Of a DNA stretch of 64,000 nucleotides, positions 48,601 through 59,254 are shown in pieces. The stretch is from Xanthoparmelia taractica. Lineage: Eukaryota; Ascomycota; Lecanoromycetes; Lecanorales; Parmeliaceae. Location: contig JANQBS010000216.1 of NCBI GenBank assembly GCA_033085395.1, forward strand, positions 1 through 64,000. The letters are read 5' to 3'. The position numbers and the translations under genes are program-made. Under the pieces are notes generated by a model. The model worked only from the letters and a program-made list of their open reading frames with translations, was not told the origin of the DNA and made no database searches. Every line of letters begins with the position of its first letter. Within the stretch, counting starts at the first letter, position 1.

Positions 48601-48943
48601 TAGGAGAAGCTTGACGGGTGCCTGATTTAATGTCAGCGTTGCAGGGCAGTCCTGCAAGGCGACTCACCCATATGTATGGCATGTATGGTGTACCATTACA
48701 AATGACCTCCACTACCTTCGAATACTGCTCCAGGCCGGCGAAGAACGGTTGTATGCGTCGGAAACCTCGAAGCGATCTACGCGACTCAAGGTGGCGTTCG
48801 ATATCCCTAGCAGTTGTCCAGACATCTTCCATGGTGGTAGAATTGAAAGAACGTGCGTCATCTTTGCTTACGATCTGCTTCAGACGGTCGAATGCGGTTT
48901 GAAATGCCATAGGTGGCGTGACATTGGATGCGGAGGCCATCAT
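45644..48943 (-). CDS. NACHT STAND protein with C-terminal C2H2 zinc fingers (934 aa)
   Basis: Nine exons join in frame: 48943-48668, 48621-48598, 48552-48360, 48298-47888, 47757-47194, 47145-47040, 46986-46720, 46663-46191 and 46134-45644 (introns 45-130 bp; the second, third and fifth donors are the least typical). Residues 1-290 form the helical fungal STAND N-terminal region. NACHT follows with Walker A GKPGAGKS (297-304, split by intron 4) and Walker B VDGLDE (393-398), then a helical arm (LWIKLVMFTLADL, NGRSINQRITIRILQWMV). Residues 822-879 hold two fingers: C822-x4-C827 with H843/H847 and C853-x4-C858 with H874/H879. STAND proteins oligomerise on nucleotide exchange and signal in non-self or stress responses; here the fingers replace the usual ankyrin, WD or TPR sensor. 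No stop interrupts the model. Confidence 0.85.
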
Positions 48944-49472
48944 GAACCCAGCGAGTGTATGAAGTCAACCGAGTCAGCAAGATTGAACACACCTGTGTGA
49001 AAAGCTCCGCAAGGAAGGAGCAGAGTCTGATAGAAGGAAAAGAACATGGAAGATAATATACTGCTCGCATCCGTTTTCACTTTTGCGGTTGCGTGGGCAC
49101 CTTTGATCGATTACTCCTTCATCTTTGTCTTCTTTGATGAAGAGAGCAGGTTAAGTTGGAGCGGAGAATGCCTTGTGTAAGGTTGCAGGGCTGTGGCCCC
49201 AGGGTACAGAAACCTTCACCACTGCAGGGCACCGCCACACCGGAGATGCGGAGCTAGAGTATGCGCTGTTTTTCATCCCCCGTCGTTTCCTTGGCCAATC
49301 ATCAACTTGATGCTGGGGCTGGGGCTGAGGCTGAGGCTGTGACAGACCAGACACGGTACGAGATTTCATAACAGCTCTTTTCTTATTTCAGAGCGATATG
49401 GTCTGTGCTTAGGAATTGTCTGAGCTACATCCTAGGCCTGGCGCAATAAACTCCCTTGGGAAGCCTCAGGAG
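48944..49472. promoter_or_regulatory. divergent promoter region with GGGGCT/GAGGCT hexamer run
   Basis: The gap of about 530 bp lies between the start codons of the STAND gene and the SNF2 gene. At 49314-49340 there is a run of CTGGGG and CTGAGG hexamers. No other element is recognised. Confidence 0.5.
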
Positions 49473-52400
49473 ATGGAAGGCAGCGAGCACGCTCATCGGC
49501 CGTGCAAGAGAATTCGGTTAAGGCACACTTTTGAATATGAAGTCACATCTTTCAGCTCTCCTCAAGTTAATCAAGGTCATGATCACGGCGCCTACACTCA
49601 AGCGCTACCGAGGTTGAACCTTGAAGAAGCTCGAACTATCAATCCGTTCGTCTCAACATGCGAAACGCACCGTCACCAGACCTTTGCCTACCTATTCGCC
49701 CAGTGCACAGGATTGAATGATCAGAGTCCGACAACGTCTACAAGCATTATAAGCCCCTCACCCTCGGTTTTACCAGCTGCCGTTGGAACACAGCCCGAAT
49801 GCAACAATGGGCTCTCTACCAGAGTTTCTCCGGATCAGGTGTGCTTTGGCATGGTAGGTCTCCTATTGCTGAAGCAAGGTCGGCGGTATAATACTTGCAA
49901 ACTATGATTAAGGTCTATTTAGCTTGATAGTATAACCATTCAGCGATTAAGCTCCAACTTTGTGGACACCGCTAGCTTTCATGTTCATCTGAATACTGGA
50001 TCCGAGGCTTTACAACTCCAGAAGTCATGTGGAACAGTCATTGGCGAACTCAACCCACACTACTCCAAGTTACTCCGAATTCTACAGAATGGAGAGAGCA
50101 TCGAATTACAAACCATTGTCGTTCATTCGCTTGCACCGCACCCCAGTTCTAGGCAACCCACAAACAGAGGCCGAAAAGCTGGACAAGTGAAAGCTAAATC
50201 CCCAACCCTTTCTGTAGTCTTGTACGGATCAATGGATATGTTTGAATCGATTGGCGACTTCCTCTCACAATGCTCAGAGTATCTCCAGCCTCCGTTGCGT
50301 TGCGATCGTAACGTTCCGTACTATAACCCTCAAAGCCTCGCAGGGAGAAAAGCGGATCCACAGATGACCTTTCAGCTTCAAAGCGATGTTTTACTTTCCG
50401 GCGTGGATGCCATTGCACAAGGCGCTGATCCATCTGCCGCTTTAGAGACCGAAGATCTTAACCCAGAAATGGAAGCGCCAGCTGCTGTGAAGTCCTCTCT
50501 GTATAGGTATGTTTCTTCACAAAAAGGACACTCACAGCCTTGGTTGGCAATGCCAAAATCTTTGGCTGATTGTAATCAGTCATCAAAAGCGAGCGCTATC
50601 GTTCATGCTCACGAGGGAGCAAAGTATTCAGCCGTTCAACAAGCAAATAGAACAATGGAGAGCTGTTTTCGACGAGAAAGATCGCACCACTAAGTAGGCG
50701 CTTACCTTGATTCGCCCTTTGGTCCCTTCGAGGAAGCTAATAGAGTTCAAGACATGTGAACATAGCGACAGGCGAGGTCTGCGACTTCCGTCCGGTGGAA
50801 GTCGGAGGAGGAATCCTTGCAGACTCAATGGGACTAGGCAAAACATTGAGCGTAATCAGCTTGTTGGCAACCGATTGGCCGTATCACAATTCTAGCTCGT
50901 CAGAAATGGCTCCTACAGTCATAGTCGTGCCGCCGTCCCTGCTTCGAACATGGGAAGAAGAGTTGAGGAGACATCTGCATCCAGGGACCCTTCGTTGTTG
51001 GTCGTATCACGGACCAAAGCGCTCGGAAGATATGGCCTCGGTGCTTGCGCACGACATAGTGATTACAACGTATGATGTGGTCGCTAGTGAATGGAAGAGC
51101 GTTGACAAGGGGCCAAGACCCCTTTTCTCTGTCGACTGGCGACGGATCGTCCTGGACGAAGGCAAGCTACTGTGTCCCGAGTCCATCAAGCCGGCTGACG
51201 TTAGCTTTCTAGCCCATGAGATCCGCGTAGGCACCACCTTGAGGGCGAAAGCTATCTGCGCTCTTCGAGGACACTTCCGCTGGGTTGTATCCGGCACCCC
51301 TATACAGAACCGGTGGGAAGACCTCGCCAGCTTACTCAGGTTTTTAAGGGTCTACCCAGATCATGACATAAGATCACTCACGGCCATGTTGAGGCGCGGT
51401 GCAGCCAATTCCGATTTGAGAAGCATGCTTGCGTCTTTATGTCTTCGCCGATCCAAAGAGGCAATAGACCTACCAAGCCGGAGAGATACTACCCACAAAG
51501 TAGTCTTCGGTGCTGAGGAGGCTGCTCATTACAACAGCATAAATGTCCACGTTGCTGGGTTTCTTGAACAACAAGCCAGGCAGATCGACTTAAGGTCGTA
51601 TTCTAATATACTGACCAAAATCAATTCACTCAGGCAGATATGCAATCTCGGTACGTATTACCGAGGCAAGATAGGAGTACCCGAGACTCAGAATATGGCG
51701 ATGCAAGAGCTCTTTGACGGAATGATTTCCGCCGGGACTGCCATGTGTAGCAAATGCGAAAGGGATCTGTTAGAAGCGGACAAGGGAAACGAACTAGAAA
51801 GCGGTGGCACACTTGGTTTCGAGTCATGCAAACCACGGGTAGCTACCTGCGGCGAGCTCATATGTGCTTCTTGCTTCGCCGTCTCCGAAATGGAAATGTG
51901 TCCCAGCGATGGAAAATGCCAATATCAGAGCTCGTGTAAGCTTTTTGCCGTGAACTCATCCTATTCATCCAGCCTTTCAGCAATCCAACCCAACTCTCGA
52001 TTACCTACGAAGATGAGAGCACTCCAGAAAGATCTATTGGCCTTGCCAGAGACTGACAAGAGGTACTTGGTTCAGCCCCCAGAGGGTTGGTTTTTCTCAC
52101 CTCTTCTAATAGTATCATCTTTTCATTCTGGACGACCACCTTAGATCTTGCTGGAGTGGCATTGGGTCAACTCAATCTGCCCTACACCCGTGTTGACGGT
52201 ACGATGCCTGCCAAGCAAAGGCAGCTGGCCCTCGAAAGCTTTGTCAAGGATCCTCATATCCGTACCATCCTCATTTCGCTGCGCTGCGGCTCGAACGGGT
52301 ACGTGAAGCGTTTCAATATCCGCAAATATGCCTGAGCACTAACACTTCAAGGCTTAACCTGACGGCTGCAAATCACGTCTTCCTCATGGAGCCGCAGTGG

Positions 52401-52757
52401 AACCCCATGGTCGAGGATCAAGCTCTTGACCGCGTGCACAGAATTGGGCAGACAAAGGAGGTCACGACCGTCCGCTATATCGTGAGAAACACACTCGAGG
52501 AGGCACGCTAGCACTGATATCCTGGTCTTGTGCTCGGAATGAAAGAACTGACATCCGCACAGAGTATCCGCCATCAGCAATCGAAGAAAAGAAATTTAGC
52601 TGAGCAAGCATTTGCCCTGGGCAGAGGCCATAATGATTGGATCGAGGTGAGTAACAATTGCAAACACAGTAAATGGCCGTTGTTGATTGAAGCGAGTAGC
52701 GCGTCCGGACAATGCTTTCGAATGTACCATGATGACTTTACAAGACACCTGGCCTAA
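49473..52757 (+). CDS. SNF2-family DNA-dependent ATPase, RAD5/RAD16-like (949 aa)
   Basis: Eight exons join in frame: 49473-49853, 49944-50506, 50580-50693, 50752-51161, 51213-52062, 52113-52298, 52352-52502 and 52563-52757. Helicase motifs: I GILADSMGLGKT (Lys383), Ia VIVVPPSLLRTWEEEL, II DEAH, III WVVSGTPIQNR, and V/VI LTAANHVFLMEPQWNP with DRVHRIGQT. A Cys cluster (CSKCERDLL ... CGELICASCF) sits between the lobes like the RING insert of RAD5-type enzymes, but is reduced. DEAH is only formed if the 51-bp segment 51162-51212 is removed as a GC-AG intron (donor GCAAGC); unspliced it reads DEGK. Intron 7 also needs a GC donor (GCACGC). These enzymes remodel chromatin or act in DNA-damage tolerance. 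The start is the first ATG in frame. Confidence 0.82.
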
Positions 52758-53597
52758 CAGTACTCGTGAGCACAGTGGGACTGTGGGTTAGTAGGTGTCA
52801 TGCTATAGCACCAGTAAGTGACTCGTGACCAAGGTGCGCATCATCGTCCGCAATACACACTTCACTTAAGTTCATTGGGGACTCAAAGCATCAGCGAGCT
52901 CTATATATAAAAACCTAAAGTTAGCAGATGACGCTATGTCCAGTATTTACCTGTTATGGAGCCGTACAATCCACTTATATTATTCTTGGACGCCTGTATA
53001 CAGCTACCAATCATCTCTCTACGTCTATATCGCCTATTACCTTACATTCAATTGTTAAAGATGTTCAACAAGAGTCTCAATTGCATTTGCTAGATTCAGA
53101 GACTCAGTGGGGTTTTACAGACGACTGCCTTATAGCATAAAGTACCTTCAAAGCGGTTGGTGCTGCTAACACAGTCTAAGCGCTTACTGTTGTAGCACAC
53201 ACCTGCTTGTTCTGAACACCGAGACAATTTCCAGGAAACTACAACACGTATAGCCTTGCTATGCTCAAGGCTCTTGTGCATGCACCACTAGAAACAAATC
53301 CTCATCATCTTCCTTCATTCTTTGCTTGTGAATAGCGGGCTCGGTGACTCCTTCTGTGAAGGTAAGCTAGCTCGCCGGCAGAGCTCATGATGGAAACGCT
53401 TAATGCATAGATGGTTCAGAAATCGTTCGCTACAGGTGCTATGGCTAGGGTATTGAGGATACGTAGGGTTTTAGGGTGGTTCGTAGGCTGTAAATTGTAT
53501 TTCAAGCCCGGGGAACTTTGTGCAGAGGCCAGGCCAGACCTGGATACGGGGATATCCAATGCGAGCGCAAACACTCTTGTGGTCACGATCATCTCCA
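52758..53597. other. intergenic, nothing recognised
   Basis: About 840 bp between convergent genes. Parts near 52,900-53,070 are mildly AT-rich. Short open frames on both strands lack conserved text. Confidence 0.5.
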
Positions 53598-54491
53598 TCA
53601 CTGCTCTCTTTCCATCACCTTAGACACGAAATGAACAATAGCATCCACTGCAAGCTCGGCAATCCGATCGCCGCCTTCCAGATTCGGATTGAATGAAGCT
53701 ACCGTCAACGCGATAGGTCTAAGCTTCGCCAATATCACATCCAAACTATCCAACAGGTCGTTTGCATCAAGACCGCCCGGTGCAGCGTACTCGTTCGCCA
53801 GGCCAATAGACGTGTCCAGGCAATCGAGGTCAACGTGCACTAAACAAAAGCGTTCACCCGTCCTATCTAGAAGCTCGCTCAAGCGGCCCGCAAAGTCTAC
53901 ATGCTCGGTGGTACTACCATAGACGACTCGAGCAGATGATTTCTCAAGCTTCGTTCTCTGACCGACAGATAGATCGCGAACGCCGCAAAAGACGACCTTA
54001 TCCAACGGTATCGGCCGATGCCCGGGGACTGTGGCCATGAGCGCTCTCCAGCTCTCCCCCGTCAGCATGGACACGCCCATACCGTCAAGGTAGCCGCTTG
54101 TTGCCTCGTCTGGCGAATCGAGATCCGAATGCGCGTCGAACCAAATCAGCTCCGGATCTTGAACGCTGCCGCTCATCCCTGCCGAAACGCCAATTTCTGC
54201 ATTGCAGTTCCCCGCCAGGACGATGGGGAATGAGCCTCGCTTAGCTGCGTCCGAAACACATGTGGCGATTCGCCGGATGACCTCAAAACTACGACCGATC
54301 TCGCCCTCAAAGTCACCGACTGGATCGATTTCCGTGAGCGTTGACGTGTACCCTAAGCTATTCAGTCGGTCTATTAGTCCGCTGGCAAGGATGCGAGAAG
54401 GGCCTGCGCCAACACGGTGATTTCGTATGCCTGTGTGATAAGGAGCCGCAATGAGTTCAAGGGACTTTTTGTTGTTATCGTTCCTAGACAT
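53598..54491 (-). CDS. arginase/agmatinase-superfamily ureohydrolase with altered metal site (297 aa)
   Basis: A single exon runs from ATG 54491 (MSRNDNNKKSLELIAAPYH) to TAG/TAA at 53598. The fold signature is complete in length. The second and third metal motifs are intact: WFDAHSDLD (Asp119, His121, Asp123) and VHVDLDCLD (Asp221, Asp223). The first motif, normally GGDHS with a manganese-binding His, reads GNCN (residues 94-97), so the His is replaced by Asn. Several bacterial and fungal arginase-like subfamilies share that change, as far as I recall. Hydrolysis of a guanidino compound is likely but the substrate is open; it need not be arginine. No neighbour suggests a pathway. Confidence 0.82.
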   Translation of the reverse strand: MSRNDNNKKSLELIAAPYHTGIRNHRVGAGPSRILASGLIDRLNSLGYTSTLTEIDPVGDFEGEIGRSFEVIRRIATCVSDAAKRGSFPIVLAGNCNAEIGVSAGMSGSVQDPELIWFDAHSDLDSPDEATSGYLDGMGVSMLTGESWRALMATVPGHRPIPLDKVVFCGVRDLSVGQRTKLEKSSARVVYGSTTEHVDFAGRLSELLDRTGERFCLVHVDLDCLDTSIGLANEYAAPGGLDANDLLDSLDVILAKLRPIALTVASFNPNLEGGDRIAELAVDAIVHFVSKVMEREQ

Positions 54492-55485
54492 AGCAGTATG
54501 TCTTTCTGAACAAGCCGTACGGGCCACAAGCTTCAAGGAAAGCAGATTCTGTGTCAACCCAGGCCTTGTGGGCTTTCCCGCATCTTTTCCTGATGCCGAA
54601 AAGCTAGGGTTTTAGCCCTACGGTTGTCCTCCCATCTCTATTCTGATGCTGCAGCACTTGTAATGCCGGTTTTTCAATTGCTTGTACCGAGAACACCATC
54701 TGCAGCTTGGGTGAGCGGTAGTCTGAGCGGTAGTTGTGTCTGGAGAACGAATGGCATGGAAGGTGCACTTAGTTCCGGTCCACAATTCTACTGTGGTGTG
54801 TTGAATAATTAGGGCTCTGCTAAGCTTGCTTATTCCGCATAAGCCATAATCTGGCGACATAGCACACCACGTGGAGGATGGAGGGTCAATTCCCTCGGTA
54901 ATTGCCGCGCTTAAATATAGAGTACGGTACTGTCGTTACAGTCAGACTGTCAGAGGAAACAATACGCGCGTTGCAGATCGCCAGATCCGCACCGTCCCGG
55001 TTGGTCTTCACTCTTGGAGCAATTCGCCATTTATATACTTCCTTCACGGCTCCCATTACTTATTAAGGCTTTAGGCTTCTTCACCTTGGCGCCAGATACT
55101 GCATGTCATCAATAAGTGTCAAGCTCTGACTGCTCCCAGACCACCAGACGGCTTCGCTGCTTACTCAGCGAAGTATTCGAGCCATGCAGACAGACGATCA
55201 CCGCTGACAATTGCAGTCATCTCGGGTTCTTTCCGTAGTCTAGAATGGAGAGTGGGCACGCAGAATTTGAGGTCACTGGAACCGAAGGCCACCCTCTCAG
55301 CTATGTCGTAACGGAGCGTTTGAGGTTGAAAAGGAACTCCTCTCTCACTCATCAGTCCAGAACGGCTATCATGCGCAACCTTTTATTTCACTAAACGCCG
55401 GACAAGTCCCTCGAACTTAGATACATCTCTTTTTTGGAGTGTAGCTGATCTAACATCATTTTCACTATTTTCTACCCTATAAACG
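54492..55485. other. intergenic, nothing recognised
   Basis: About 1 kb between divergent genes, serving as promoter region for both. A minus-strand frame at 55161-55352 is short and has no recognised domain. Confidence 0.5.
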
Positions 55486-56798
55486 ATGGCAGCCTTATCG
55501 CCTCCTGTGCAGGGCACCAATCTCCGAGGCATGACTGTCTCCTCATTCTCCTTGGTAACATTTGCTATCGGCGCTAACCTCGTCTTTCTGCGCATGTACG
55601 TGCGTATAAAACGCCATATTACCGGCTGGGATGACTATACTATCTGTGTGGCTTTGGTAAATTCTACCTTCCAATCTCCTACCATTGGAGGCTTGACCTT
55701 GCTCACTAGATCCAGGTGCTATCTCTTCTAGGCACGGTCGCCGACGTCTACCAAGTTGCGAATGGCGCCGGCAGGCATATCGACACCCTGACGCCGGCGC
55801 AGTTGTCCGAGTTCATCAAATGGACCTTTGTGGAAGGCGTTGGATTCGTTATTGGCACATGCCTTGTCAAGATCTCCGTGTGTATCTTCATCTTGCGCTT
55901 CATTGACTATACTCGGCGGTTTCTGCGCGACTTCATCTATGTCATTATGGGATTCTTGATCGTCTCGACCCTCGGTCTACTCATTGCCTTGCTAGCTCAG
56001 TGCAGACCGCTAAGGGCTCTTTATACCTTTGATGTCAAAGGGAAATGCTATTCGAAAGACGTGTCAATCTCTATTGCATACGTGCAGGCTGGTAGGTACT
56101 CTACTCCAGTTCAAGTGTACCATTTCTAATGATATTCCAGCTATCAATATATTTACAGATTTCACCTGCGCTGGCTTGCCTTATTTCATCATACGAAATC
56201 TGCAGATGAAGAGATCGCTGAAAATAGGACTTTCAATCATCATGGGACTCGGAATCTTGTAAGCTTCTGAAACATTGTTTGAAAACCCCTAAGCTGCGGC
56301 GGCACCTTGGTGGCTGACCAGCTTCGCTTAAGTACCGCGTGTTTCTCCGTCCTCCGCATCGCATTCTTGTACACAAATTTCTCCGCGGATGTCACCCGTA
56401 TGTCCCTGCAAACCCCAAAAACTGTGACCAAGCTTTAACAAATCCTTTCAGATGACAACCTCGTAAACGTCATATGCGCCGTGTGAGTTTCTAGCGTGAA
56501 CACATACTTACGAAGACCACTGCGGCTGAGAACAGACAACAGGCTCGAAATGAATCTCGGGATCATCGCCGCCTCCATCGCTACCTTGCGGCCATTATTC
56601 ACCAACCTAGGAGGACCGACGGGCCGAGTTTCTCCCGACACCTTTCAGGGGCCGTATGACTCCGATCGACCATTCATGGCGCATTCGAAAGCCGCAAGGG
56701 CGGGCAGGAAGCTGACGGGTATACTGCTGAAACCGATGGGTATCACCAAGACGACCAATGTCGAGGTCACGGAGAATGTTCGGGGAGGATCGGAGTAA
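55486..56798 (+). CDS. seven-TM rhodopsin-domain integral membrane protein (SAT4 family, 340 aa)
   Basis: Six exons join in frame: 55486-55656, 55710-56091, 56141-56258, 56333-56397, 56452-56482 and 56543-56798, with introns of 49-74 bp. The protein shows the fungal rhodopsin-domain order: TM1 after GMTVSSFSLVTFAIG, the RMYVRIKRHITGWDDY loop, TM segments through CLVKISVCIFILRF and GFLIVSTLGLLIALLAQCRPL, then INIFTDF, and the last TM with MNLGIIAASIATLRPLF. A basic cytoplasmic tail of about 70 residues follows. The family is large and fungus-specific (related to PTH11-like receptors); ligands are mostly unknown. One internal exon of 31 bp is short, but the frame supports it. All exons are intact. 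Confidence 0.85.
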
Positions 56799-57733
56799 CG
56801 GGTTTAGACCTTTGAGGGAGTCAACGGGATTGGATGCTCTTGTGGCGGCTTGTACGTGAGTATGCGCGGGAGAAATTGTACCATGACCTTCATACTCGAA
56901 AGTCGTGATGTCGGTTTGAAATTACGCTTTGTGGCCTTGATTTGCAAACCCTCACCACCGCCGCCCAAAGGACCCATACAGCGAGTGACATTCTAGTACA
57001 TATACGTTGCCATAGCCTCATTGATCCAAACCTACCAGTGCCTACCTTAAAGCATACCAAATACGGTTATTAGTAAAAGCCCTAAACCTAACCCTACGTT
57101 CGACCTACAACCTCCTGAAGAACAAAAGAGAGGGGGCACCAAGAACTTCTTTCCTATAAGCGTATCCCTTGGATAGAACTCTTAGCAATGTCCCTTCCGA
57201 AAGGCCTACTATCGGCACCAACCCACGCCCCGCAAAAATCCCCCAATTCAGGCGCGATTTGGATCAAATGTAAGTGTTGGTTTTCTTGTTCAGGTAACCT
57301 TCTAGGCGCTGGCAGTATCCAAGACCTTTTTGTATAGGTAGGCACCGGCAGCGTATTTTTGGTGTTAATATCCGTACTCGCTATATTTAATTTGTTGTGA
57401 TTTTCTGGGAAGTAGTGCGCGCTGTGGGGGGTGGGGGGAAGGGGTTCTAGATAAAGTACAAGCCTGGGTTATTGAATGAATTATGTTGGATTGAGCAGTA
57501 GAAGAGTGCGCGGTCGGGACTTGTTCTTGCTGAAAAACATCAACTTGTAACATTATCAAAGCAACGAATATGAATGAGGAGAAGGGTAGTTTAGTTCTAT
57601 GTAATTCCCATCAAGTCTTCTAGTGTATATATACAACAGCACCTTAATTACAGCAACTCGAAAATCTTACAGCACTCCTTCCACCCCTCTCACTTCAACC
57701 GTATATACTTTCAACATCGCCGCAAAGTCCCCT
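56799..57733. other. intergenic, nothing recognised
   Basis: About 935 bp between convergent genes. A few CCTAAACC/CCTAACCC words near 57081-57096 look telomere-like but do not form a repeat array. Confidence 0.5.
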
Positions 57734-58412
57734 CTAACCCATTATCATCTGATAACTCGTGATACCACTCATGAATATAAGCCCCATCTCCAGCAACGAG
57801 GCCCCGAGCCCAATCCGCCTCCCACTCCCGTCACTCTTATCCTTCCTGCAATACCCAATCGTGTACGCCACCCTACCAACACACCACGCGGTACCCATGC
57901 AAGCGCTGACGACCGGATCTACACCACACCACTACGCATCAGCCATTGCTCATATTTTATCCTTCCCTTTCCCCCCCCACCCCTTCCCCAAAACAAGCAG
58001 GGCAGAATGGGTGGGTATGCACGTACATTTCAACCCGCTAATCAACAACCCCACCAACATCTGTGGCTGATGCTCTAGGAAGTTCCCATGCGAGCGCTGG
58101 GCGCAGTTGAAGAGGTATTTCTCCTTGCTCTCTTTGCATTCGGCGGCGCTGGCGTAGAGGTTTGGGTAGGGGACCTTGGCGGCTCGGCGATAGGGACCGA
58201 CGTTGATGGTGTGGTACCATGCGACTACGGTGGTGAGGGTGGCGGTTGCAAGGACGTAGCTGGGAGAAAAGGGATGTTAGTATCGCGTCGGAAAAGGATG
58301 ATTGAGTGAGCCAGGTTAATTGGGTGATGGGGCGGGATGATTGGGCGTTGAAGGGGCATTGGGCAGGGATGCGGTACCCGTATTCTTTGGGAAGAGTGAG
58401 GGTGAGGGCCAT
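57734..58412 (-). CDS. MAPEG-family membrane protein, microsomal glutathione S-transferase 3-like (150 aa)
   Basis: Three exons join in frame: 58412-58378, 58259-58027 and 57918-57734, with introns of 118 and 108 bp. The protein starts MALTLTLPKEYGYVLATATL and has the MAPEG pattern: TM1, the loop with AAKVPYPNLYA, the signature FNCAQRSHGNFLEHQPQML (conserved Gln-Arg, Asn and Glu-His), then AWCVGRVAYTIGY and a last TM ending SYQIMG. Length is typical for MGST3-like proteins, which conjugate or reduce lipid hydroperoxides with glutathione in ER membranes as trimers. The introns hold stops, so no single long frame marks this gene. It looks intact. Confidence 0.85.
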
Positions 58413-59254
58413 GATGATGGGACGGGTGTTGGAGACAGGTTCGAATTGTAGTTTAAGAGATTATGGAGGTTCTTGGAGGATCGCTGGCAAAAGATGGGGG
58501 CAGCGAGACCTTTTGTAAATAAAGATGAGGTTTAGGTTGACGAGCGGCCAGATGGTTCTGCCGAGGCCGAGCAGGCTGCAAAAGGGGGAAAAAGGACAAC
58601 GATGCATGAGCGGAATCAGAGTCAAAATGCTGCTGCCTTCGGTCTTTACGTGAGACCAAGTTATACGGTTAGATGCATCATTTCGGTCTCCGGGAAGACC
58701 AAATGGCAGCTGAATTTGTCACACAACATGCTCTCCATTAGAAATTCTCGGAGGAAAGCTGTCCTGAGCGACAGCCTCATTAGGCAGAAGGATTTGTGTA
58801 TCTTGTTGCTGTATTGACTGAATGAGGAAATCTTGAATGCGGCTACGGTGTTCTAATTTACACAGAAAGAATCTCTTACTCTCACGGGCAGGCCAAAGCA
58901 AGGTGCCGACAGTAACAGCGCGTCTCTTAGAATAAATGTACTTATGTTGGCTTTTCCCCGGTAGTGCCTGACTATCACTATTAGGTACAGCACGGGTGGG
59001 TTCGGGGAGCTTAGACGCGTTTAGAAAAACGCTTCATTAAAGGACTAAAAGACGTAACGGCAATATGTTTTCGAGATAGATTTTATAACAATCGCTTTAT
59101 ATACTTAGAACGACGAACGCGCTATTTAATTAATATCTAATACGATAAGTTTATAATCTTTAAAATCGATACTTGATTAACTAGGATCTTCCTATAATTA
59201 GAGTAAAGCTAGGTATTATGATTAGAGATAGAAACGAATATTATCGTAGAAGAT
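58413..59254. other. intergenic with RIP-like AT-rich patch at 59030-59245
   Basis: 58413-59030 has ordinary composition and no gene. From about 59030 to 59245 the sequence turns AT-rich with CpG kept and CpA/TpG sparse, ending right at the 3' end of the HET gene. It is probably a small RIP-mutated repeat fragment. Confidence 0.6.

Noticed and set aside
57061..57110. Telomere-like CCTAAACC and CCTAACCC words.
   Set aside because: Irregular, only two or three units, and inside a normal intergenic region; not a telomeric array.
56799..58500. Long plus-strand frames opposite the MAPEG gene (57623-58078 and 58088-58518).
   Set aside because: They are antisense to exons with clear MAPEG signatures and have low-complexity Pro/Thr or Gly/Val composition.
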